Shown piece by piece: positions 55,736-64,000 of a stretch of 64,000 bases of DNA; the first letter of the stretch is position 1; the number at the start of each line of letters is the position of its first letter. The notes beneath the pieces are model-generated. The model made no database searches, was not told the origin of the DNA, and saw nothing but the letters and a program-made list of their open reading frames with translations. Origin of the DNA: Takakia lepidozioides (taxonomy: Eukaryota > Streptophyta > Takakiopsida > Takakiales > Takakiaceae); assembly GCA_030704615.1 (NCBI GenBank), contig CM060733.1:31992001-32056000 (forward strand). Direction: 5' to 3'. The position numbers and the translations under genes were made by a program.

Positions 55736-57884
55736 TTGAATCTATCTTGTCGGGAGCTTAAAAGAGAGCAGCACAGAAGAGAGGGAAGATACTATGTCTT
55801 GTCGGGACATGGACAAGACCAAACAAGGTCTTTGTCAAATTAACGACAAATCAGCCTCATAACAAGGCATTGTCAATCATCCTTCATTCAAAAACCAGTC
55901 TTAAAAAGGCATACATCTGATTTCAAAGTAAATGAAATGAATGGGTGGGGGGTGGGATTACATAAAGAACCCCCCTATATAAATCAGCTTTATATTCAGC
56001 AAAACAGGGACCCAAACAAGTGTTACATGTTTGGGTATGTTTCATATGGAATATTTACAATTGTGCATAGCAAGAATAAGTGGTCAGCTTGCCAAAATTG
56101 CCACCCTTGATTACATTGAAAGCCTGGAAAAGAAGTTCCAGCTTTGTTTTGTTTAACACCTTCACCATATCAGAGCTGCAGACATTTTCTAAGCAAATTA
56201 CACACTAGGGTATAACTAGATACCTTGTTTTTTGTCCCACGACCTGGTTTAAGTCTGGGGCTAGTGTATAAATGCATTAACAAGGTGTTGAATCAAGCAA
56301 GTATTCAGATTGCAACAATTACCACCAATGTCTACATTGCACGCTGGAAAAAGAATTCCAGTGTGTTTTGGTAACACAAACACCATATTAAAACTGCAGA
56401 TATTTTTCTAATCAGTTTACCATCATAGAGTAGTATCACAGGGTCTGAATTGTTCATTCCAACAGGCTAGTAAGCTGCCATGGCATATTTATCCTAAGGC
56501 AACATGAACACAGGGCCTGAATCAACTTCTTAACAGCCAGCAAGTGCTTACCACCATGGACATTGTCCATTAAAAAAGCCAAGCATCCAAGGGCTTGTAA
56601 CCAAAGACATTATCTGGTCAAAGAAGAGCCACCCTACAATTTTGCATGGCACCAAATGTCCTAAAACAGCCTGCTCGTAACAGAATCCAGGCTTTCCAAG
56701 GTTTACAATAAAGGACAATGTTTGGTAAAAAAAACAGAGCTTCCCCACTTTGCTGCTTGGTACTAGATATCTTAAAACAGCCAGCTCGTCATATAATTGC
56801 TCCGGTGTCACAACAGAAGGCCACAGGGAACAAGAGAGAAATATCCTAATGAATCGTTGTCCACCATAGAAGGTTAAGAACAAAGGCCAGAAATATCAAT
56901 GCAAAGAGGCAGAAAGAGGTCTTCTCCCCCAAAGATACAGAAGTTGCGGCGTCGCATCAGTAGCTCGATTTCATTCAACTTCAAGCTCAAAGAATCATAT
57001 TAAGTGAGGACCCTCACCTGGTCCCATCACAAGCCCCCACAAAAACCGACAGGTTAGTAAGGATTGTGGAACCCCAGGTGAATCACAGGTCTCACGCTTG
57101 TTATCGCTGTACAACATGCATTCCAAAGCAGGAGTAGAAAGAAATCAGAGCATAAACAAGCCATCACCTTGATGGTTTGCGGAAGAGAAGCCTGCGAAAT
57201 GGCTCCCAAGACCAACAAACAACAAAACACAAAAAGAATTGCCCAAGCATTTTAACAGGTTCATTCACTTCCCTGAGGTCTTAAGATGCGCCACTGTATC
57301 TTAATGATCAATGAAGGGCACAACAAACGATCACAAGTTGAGTAGATCGCCCGCCAACATGAGAGACAACCGCCACAGGGAAATTGAAGGCACTGCCGCC
57401 ATTGTGCACCCCAAGAGAGGAAGAAAGTACTGGAATCTTGCCAGAAACCCTGCAGACCTTAATTACACAGCACCATAGTAATCAAAGGCCCTGAACGGGG
57501 CTCAATGCGCACTCCGCCACCATCCCTCAGTTCCAACAAACCTTAAGCACGATTGTCGTGCAGAAAATTAGGGCAGGGAGGAGATGAAGCTATTTCCCCG
57601 CGATTTCATCCGCACGGGATGAAATCCATCAACAAACGGTTGATAAAATCCCGATTTTTCATCCCTGTGTCATCTGCCAAGGATGACATCTAGATAGGGA
57701 TGAAAATCATTTGGCATTCATTAGGATAGAAACCTCATGACCTTATAAACCAAAGATCCAAGTAGGGTAATTAACCGAAATTAACCAGATTCGGACGTCA
57801 TCCGTAAAGTAAAAAATCAGCCGGTATGGCTGAATTCTGTTAAAGATAAATCCACCATCTGATGACTTCATCATCAACAGATCA

Positions 57885-58470
57885 TCCAGTATGGACGAAG
57901 TCATCTGCACTTCCCTGCACCTCCACCGCAAATAAACTCGCATCAGGTAATTGGTCGTCTACTCCTGTGGCGGGCTCTCCTGTTGCTAGGCGTGACAAGT
58001 GATCTGCCACAAGATGCAAACGGCCAGGCTTGTAAACAACTTCGAACTCAAACTCGTGCAAGATTATTAACCACCTTGTTATCCTTCCACTTATCAAAGG
58101 TTTGTTCACCAGATATATCAGAGCCTGGTGATCCACATAAAACATAAACTTCCTTCCCAATAGGTAATGCCTGAATTTCTTGACTGCATAAATCATTGCC
58201 AGTGCTTCTCTTTCAGTTGTGCTATAGTTCCTTTCAGCACTGTTCATCAACCTGCTAGCATAGTACATAGGTGAATCTATATTTCCTGTAACATTTTGGA
58301 CTAACACGGCTCCCAACGCTTCTTCTGAGGCATCACAGTGAACATTAAATACTACATGCCAGTGAGGGTTAATCAGCACAGGTGTAGTTGTTACTGACAA
58401 TGTAAGTTCCTCAAAAGCCTGTTGACATTCAGCTGTCTATGCAAACACTGCATCTTTCTTCAGAAGCTTG
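57885..58470 (-). pseudogene. Ty3/gypsy RNase H fragment
   Basis: Minus-strand reading KLLKKDAVFA, a TAG, TAECQQAFEELTLSV, then FNVHCDASEEALGAVLVQN, YYASRLMNSAERNYSTTERE, LLGRKFMFYVDHQALIYLVN and GRLHLVADHLSRLATGEPAT. This is the RNase H region and its C-terminal linker, from a different gypsy lineage than the element at 4-11 kb. Both ends are cut, flush with the arm of foldback element B. Confidence 0.88.
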
Positions 58471-58545
58471 AGGGAGAGAGAGGGAGAGAGAGGGAGTGAG
58501 AGGGAGACATCAGGGGGCAACAAAGAAAGAAAAGAAAGTGGGGGT

Positions 58546-58583
58546 GGGAGTGACTGAGCAGCTGCTGCTGCTCAGTCACTCCC
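58546..58583. repeat. Central palindrome of element B
   Basis: GGGAGTGACTGAGCAGC and GCTGCTCAGTCACTCCC form perfect 17-bp arms around TGCT. Imperfect complementarity continues outward (GGGGCAACAAAGAAA against TTTCTTTGTTGCCCC), giving a stem of well over 50 bp. Confidence 0.92.
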
Positions 58584-58619
58584 CCCCCCCACATTTTTTT
58601 TTTTTCTTTGTTGCCCCCT

Positions 58620-59140
58620 CTCTTGGGAAAACAAAAGGGACAGATCCTACCTCTGTCAGAGGCTGACGTTGGTAGTAAGACTTACCTTCACATATAGAAT
58701 TAATCCGGGTTTTCCAGATATCCTCTACAAATCCCTTCACACAAGCATCAATCTGCTGTGTGTGAGTTGCCCAAAAACTAGGCCTCAGAAGGGGCTGGGC
58801 TTTTGGCTCAGCCTCGACTTTTTCAAAGTTAGTAAACAGAGGTACATGCACAATTCCCTTGATAGATTTGAAGATAGCGTCTCTTTGGTGAGAGAACCCC
58901 GGACAGTGTATCAGAAAATGAATAATGTCTTCAGGTTGCCCACACAACGGGCAATTGCACTCTCCCGATCCTCTCTGCTTCTGTTTGCTTATAAAGGAAG
59001 GCTTCATGCCCCGAGTTTAAATTTCAGTCTAGTGCCGAGAGTGGGTAGACCCTTGAGGTCATCCAAGATCTCCTTGCAGTGGGAGAAACCTTATGCATAC
59101 CACACTCACTCCATAAGGGACTGCCATACCAGGGGCTAGT
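58620..59140 (-). mobile_element. LINE 3'-region fragment
   Basis: A 143-codon minus-strand reading: KQKQRGSGECNCPLCGQPED, IIHFLIHCPGFSHQRDAIF (the Cys/His motif), IKGIVHVPLFTNFEKVEAEP, ATHTQQIDACVKGFVEDIWK and YYQRQPLTEVGSVPF. Same family as 37966-39430 but retains the Cys/His block that copy has lost. It lies within the right arm of element B. Confidence 0.8.
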
Positions 59141-61464
59141 TGGTGGGTGCCCCCTCTCTCCCTCTGTCTCCCTCCTCGGAATTGGCCGGTTGCATCAGTG
59201 TTCTTTTCATGATTTTCCATCTATATAAGATGGACTCTAAACAATGTTTTCACCAGCCTTATAAAGGTTTTCTATCCATACCGGAAGAATCACCTAGGTG
59301 GACACTAAAATACCTCTAAAAAGGACCGATAATTTTTCATTCCTCTTTTATTGACTTTCATCTATACCAGATGAGTCACCAGAGAATGAGGAATTACCTC
59401 CGTAGGGGTTGTGACACTGGCATCCTATCTATAATTTTTCCATCCATCCCAGATGAAAAATACCAGGATAATAATTCATGTTATTCCTCCTTTATGCTTT
59501 TTTTCCGTACTGGATGAAGCTTTTTTTTAAGGGGATGGTGAATTACCTGCTAGGATGATAAACCGATGCCTTGGATGATATGTACTATTTTTTCATCCTA
59601 CTGATGGACCTTCTCCAACTTGATGAACTTATTACCTTTTTTCATCTAAACCAGATGAAAAATGCAGCTAATGATGACCCTGGAGAATTGTTTAAATACC
59701 CTTAATTATGGCTAATTAAGGAGTAAAACCCTAACCCCTACCCTATAACCTACGGTTTAAACCTAGCTAACGGATGACATCCGTCGGGTTTTTGTGTTAA
59801 AGGGTGTTGATTATTCATCCCCTGTGGATGAAAAATCGGGCTTTGCCCTAGGGTGTCTCTCCCGCCGTCAGCTGCACTCCTCGTGCTGCGGCGCTTGGGT
59901 GGGGAAGTATATATCTCTCTCTCCCTTCTTAAACCTAACATTTGTATGCTTCGCTTCTCCTTAGCCGTGTGCTGGAGGTGGCTTGCTGGTGGTGATGGTG
60001 CAGAGTTACCTTCCCCAATCGCTCAAGGTGCTTTTGGTGATTAGGGTTCCTTTTACTTCATGTCTTTCTCTCCTGTTTTTGGGGTTCTTAGTTGACATCG
60101 ATGACAAGTGTAGGGGTCTGTAATTCACCTGGGGTTCCACAATCCTCACTAACCCATTGGTTTTTGTGGGGGCTTGTGATGGAACCAGGTGAGGATCCCT
60201 ACCTACTTTGAATTCTCTTGAGCTTGCAGATAAGGATATGTGCAAAAGGAACATACTGCTGCTGCCTGCAACCCCGATTTCGGCCCGCTTGCTCACGGGT
60301 TGACATGATGATGCGTGCTTTTGACCTATCTTTTGATGCTGCTGATGGAGTATTCCGGCCTGGCAGCTTTGTCTCATGCAGCACAACATGTGAATCCTAC
60401 CCTGTCTTGAATCTTTGACAGCTTTGTCTGTGGATTTTTAGACTAGGTTCATTTTTTTGCCTTAAAAGAGGATTGATGGTGTAAGGGTAAAGTCATCAGT
60501 GGCTGTTTGGCCCTAAGGATGAGGAGGTCTGGCTTTTGTTAAAGAAGACAGCCTGTTAAGGCAATGACAGGCCGTTTTCAGACCTGGATTTGTTGTGGAA
60601 TGGAGCATAGTGAGGTTCTATTTGCAAAAGATGGCATTTGCCTTCTGTGAAACAGTGACGGTAAGCTCTAAAGGACTCTGGCCAGTGATTAGTTACTTTA
60701 TTATGTTTGAGTCTGATTTACTGCAGGTTCGGCCAACAAGAGTCATATGTGCACAAGTCCTGAATATGTACAATGACAGGCTGTTCTTACATACCCAGAA
60801 GGCCTTGCATGATGCATGCTTTGGGGTGCTTACATTTGGCCAAATGTGAAGCTGCAATATGGCTTGCCATGCCCAAGAAGAGTACTTGGTGGCAGGCCCG
60901 AAGTGTAATTAATTGTAGGCTGGTCCTTCCTGCTGCCGGGGTGAACACTCCCTGAATGTGTTGTAGGGCAGGCTGTTCTTACCTACTTTGCATAATGCTT
61001 GTCTTGGATCACCTCAAGGTACTTGTGTATACATATCTTGGATCGGTAATGTGGCAAGATGTTCTTATATGCCCATGATATCTTGGATGGTGCATATCTT
61101 ATGGATAACTATGGATGATGTAATCTGAGGCTGCAATCTGACTTATATTGAGCAAGATGGTCACTTGGGTACATGACAAGAATCTGATTATGAACATACC
61201 CCGCCCTCCCACCCTGTTTTATCATGACTGAATGGGTGGCGTCACTTGGTGTGTTATGACAAGACTGTAAATGTTAGATGGTGCCCTGTCATGGGGCTGT
61301 TTATGTCTTTAATTGACAATGACCCTAGTTGGTCTTGTCCATGTCTTGACATGACATGAATATCTTCCCACTCTCTCCCTCTCTCTTATTAACTTTTTCT
61401 ACCCCCTCTTTCCCTATGTGGTTTTTTTTTTTTTTTGTGAGCAGCACGAAAGAGAGGAGAGAGA

Positions 61465-64000
61465 GGGAAGATACTATGTCTTGTCGGGACATGGACAAGA
61501 CCAGATAAGGTCTTTGTCAAATTAACGACAAATCAGCCCTCTACAGGGCACCATCTAACACCTCCTTCCATGTACATCTTCTCAAATGTCTGAACCCTGT
61601 ATATTTCAAAGTACCAGAAAATTCAGGGTGGGGGGGTGGGATTCCAAGACAAGCATCATCCTTGTTTGATACCCAATTTACACACAATTGATTCATGCCC
61701 TTGAGCTGTAAATGTTCAGTTGCTTTATACAAAGCACAGCCAAGAAATCACAGCCAAGACATCCACCATAGAAAAAGCAATGCAAACTTACTCAGGGTAT
61801 TGCAGACTTATAAGTCAATCACTACAGATTTCACACCCGTGATTCATATCAACCATTCATGCCAGTCTTTCATAAATCCAAATTTTTGAGCTATCATGGG
61901 CAAATTGCAGGTTTGGGGGAGGTAATCCAAGGTCTTATCAAGCCATTGCAAGGTTACCATGGATATGGCTTTCCATGGCTCTGGCTTATCATGGATCTGA
62001 TTTTTCAGAACATAGTAACATAGGCTGGAACAGATTGACATCATGAACGTGCTGAGAACTTATGTGGGTACCTTCATAGTTCAAGCAACTGCCATACCAA
62101 TCAATTCACTGCCCATGCAGTATGTACCTTGAAAGAAACCAACAGTAAACTTCCGAGTCAAAACAATATGCAAGGGTTTTCTTTAAAAACACTGGGATGT
62201 CCAAGAGTACACCATGGTACTTTTTAAGTTAAAACAGCAAAACCAGATCTGTTTTGCTTCGAGGAACAGCTCCAAAGACCCTGTTTGGTAAATTTACAGC
62301 GCCAATATACCATCTGAGAAACCCATCACTACGAAATGGTTGATCGTAGTGTAAAACGGGGCTGTTTCAAGGCCCAGAGCATTAAACTCAAAGAACTCTG
62401 TAGGGTATCATAAACCAATCAACAGAGTAGTTCCATACAGCCAAGGGTTCACATAGATGTTAGGGGTTTGTGAGGAAACCAGCAAATACCCCATGTGGCT
62501 CTGAAAATACAGTTGTAGGTCCGAGCAATCTAAGTTAAAACAGCATACATGGGCTCGTTTTACACTTGAATGGAAGTTTAAAGCACATCCTTGTGGAAGC
62601 AACATTCGAAGTAGTAAAGTGCCGCAGGGAAGTATGCAACATTATTCCATCTTCTCTGCATTGTCCATATCCTCTGCAAGCTTTACAAATCAAATCAAGT
62701 GATGTCCCTCACCTGCGCCCGTCCCAAAAACCATCACAAATGATAATTTGTGTGTTAGTGAGGATGCGCGAGGTGAGTTATAGGACATCACACTTGCTAT
62801 CGATGTCAAAGATGATTCCTAAAGCAAGCATTAGATGAAAAGACAAGCAAAAGCAACATTTTCCATAAACCTTTAAAGCTTGTGGAATGAAAGTACTCTG
62901 TGACATGGCATCCAAGATCTGGCATTCAATCAAAGCAAACACAAAGGGTTTGCTGAAGGGTAGAGAGGAGTTTATCAACACCATTAAGCTTCCATAGATC
63001 CTATAGGGCGCCGCTGCAGCATAAACGAACAATGACCAATTCTCCATAAAGCACGGCAGCAGCTTGTCTGCCAGTTCGTGAATTGAAGATACCAGCATAG
63101 GAGCAGCAAATTCGGTTATAACCGCACCTCCCAATGAAATTGACAACGCGGAATCAAGCCGCTAAGTCGTCAAGCCGCCATCACGCAGCTCCAGGGAAAA
63201 ACCAAAGCCCAAGTGTCGGGTTGTTAGGTTTAGAGAGGTGATCAAACACGCACCCTGCGATTTCATCTGGTCTGGATGAGAAATCGCAGTAGCTGATAGG
63301 TCATTTTCGTGGGATTTTATCCACTAGAGATGAAATCAGTAGGTTTCCAGGATGTCATCCATTCTTGGTGACATCCGACAGGGATGAAAAACCAACCATT
63401 CATTAGGTTTAAACCATAAGCTCATATTCATGATAGATGAAATTTCGAACCCTCAAGACCATAATTCACACCCTAAATGAATTAAATGGTGAGAATAACA
63501 AATCCTTGGAAAATAAAAATCAGATCATCCGTTAGGTTTTCATCCGGTATGGATGAAAAACCAGAAAACATGGTTGAAAGAACATACACCAGTACCATAG
63601 AGGCCATGGTAGTGGCAAAGATTCCAAGAGATTTATTGGAGGGAGAGAGAGAGGGAGAGAGAGGGACAAAGAGAGGGAGTGAGAGGGAGAGATCAGGAAA
63701 CAAAAAGAAAAAGAGGAATGTGGGGGGGGGGGGGAGTGACTGAGTAGCAGCTGCTCAGTCACACCCCCCCCCCCCCCCCCCACCTTCTTGTTTTTTCTTT
63801 GTTTCCCCCTCCCTCCCTCTGTCTCCCTCCTCGGAATTGGCCGGTTCCATCAGCGTTCTTTTCATATTTTTCTATCTATACTGGATGGATTCTAAACAGT
63901 GTTTTCACCCGCCCTATAAAGTTTTTCTATCCATACCGGATGAATTACCTGGGTGGACACTAAAATACCTCTAAAATACGTCTATGATTTTTCATTCCTC
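61465..64000. mobile_element. Inverted-repeat (foldback) element C, cut by window end
   Basis: Starts GGGAAGATACTATGTCTTG as in B. It shares the block at 62690-62810 with B's 57000-57110 and the CATCCGGTATGGATGAAAAA region, reaches a central palindrome at about 63735-63757 (GTGACTGAG...CTCAGTCAC, flanked by G- and C-runs) and continues with the right-arm sequence TCGGAATTGGCCGGTTCCAT, also found at 59177. Only about 95 bp separate it from the end of B. No coding sequence is supported. Confidence 0.7.
63640..63790. repeat. GA-rich tract, G-run, palindrome and C-run at the centre of element C
   Basis: A (GA)n-rich arm, a G-run at about 63722-63734, the palindrome around GCAGCTGC, and a C-run at about 63764-63781 followed by the complementary TC-rich arm. 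The same order is seen in B around 58475-58620. Homopolymer lengths should be taken as approximate. Confidence 0.8.

Larger units (their letters stand above)
55783..61369. mobile_element. Large inverted-repeat (foldback) element B, complete
   Basis: The left arm begins GGGAAGATACTATGTCTTG at 55783 and the right arm ends in the complementary GACATGAATATCTTCCC at 61369. Colinear inverted blocks pair 55783-55885 with 61260-61369, and 57000-57110 with 60098-60205 (CACCTGG...CCAGGTG type blocks, GTTTTTGTGGGGGCTTGTGA). The arms meet at a palindrome at 58546-58583. A gypsy RNase H relic sits left of the centre and a LINE relic right of it. No transposase was seen, and target duplications could not be fixed. 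Dispersed GGATGAAA and TTTCATCC words occur throughout. Confidence 0.72.

Overview
This window is nuclear DNA from a land plant: GT-AG introns, a chloroplast light-harvesting-like gene, a nodulin/glutamine-synthetase fusion gene, PLS-type PPR debris, and plant-type Ty3/gypsy, CACTA and LINE elements. The PPR style, long repeat-filled introns and the mix of old transposons suggest a fern or another seed-free plant, but no marker settles the species. I assigned exons by reading splice sites and reading phase by eye.

Layout. 1-831: 3' part of an unrecognised minus-strand gene. 942-2032: one arm of a repeat family that returns inverted at 60.4-61.4 kb. 2.5-15.8 kb: a broken minus-strand locus whose units carry a ParB/sulfiredoxin-like DGNHR motif, a helical region and, at the 3' end, a permuted DNA N4/N6-methyltransferase-like domain. 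A 6.96-kb Ty3/gypsy chromovirus (4019-10980, TSD TTCCA) sits inside one exon. Two clusters of short AGTC/GACT palindromes flank the first exon. 16-19 kb: repeat debris. 19.9-29.8 kb: an 18-exon minus-strand NodGS/FluG-like gene (amidohydrolase plus glutamine synthetase) that can be followed almost completely but lacks the NRE segment of the synthetase site. 31.2-32.0 kb: a short TIR element. 35.7-37.1 kb: a complete four-exon gene for a small plastid DnaJ-type zinc-finger protein. 38.0-39.4 kb: a LINE. 40.1-42.1 kb: an intact three-exon LIL3 gene. 42.2-43.3 kb: a PPR pseudogene. 44.7-45.7 kb: CACTA-like and tandem repeats. 46.5-54.9 kb: a CACTA (En/Spm) transposon with TNP2, DUF4218 and DUF4216 regions. 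55.8 kb to the end: two large inverted-repeat (foldback) elements, one complete (55783-61369, containing gypsy and LINE relics) and one running off the window.

The expressed host content is probably LIL3, the DnaJ-like protein and perhaps the NodGS-like protein; LIL3 and the DnaJ-like protein are both predicted to be plastid proteins. The rest is mobile or decayed. The most unusual item is the ParB-like/methyltransferase locus with its palindrome arrays: the domain pairing is familiar from bacterial and phage DNA-modification genes but not from the standard plant DNA methyltransferases.
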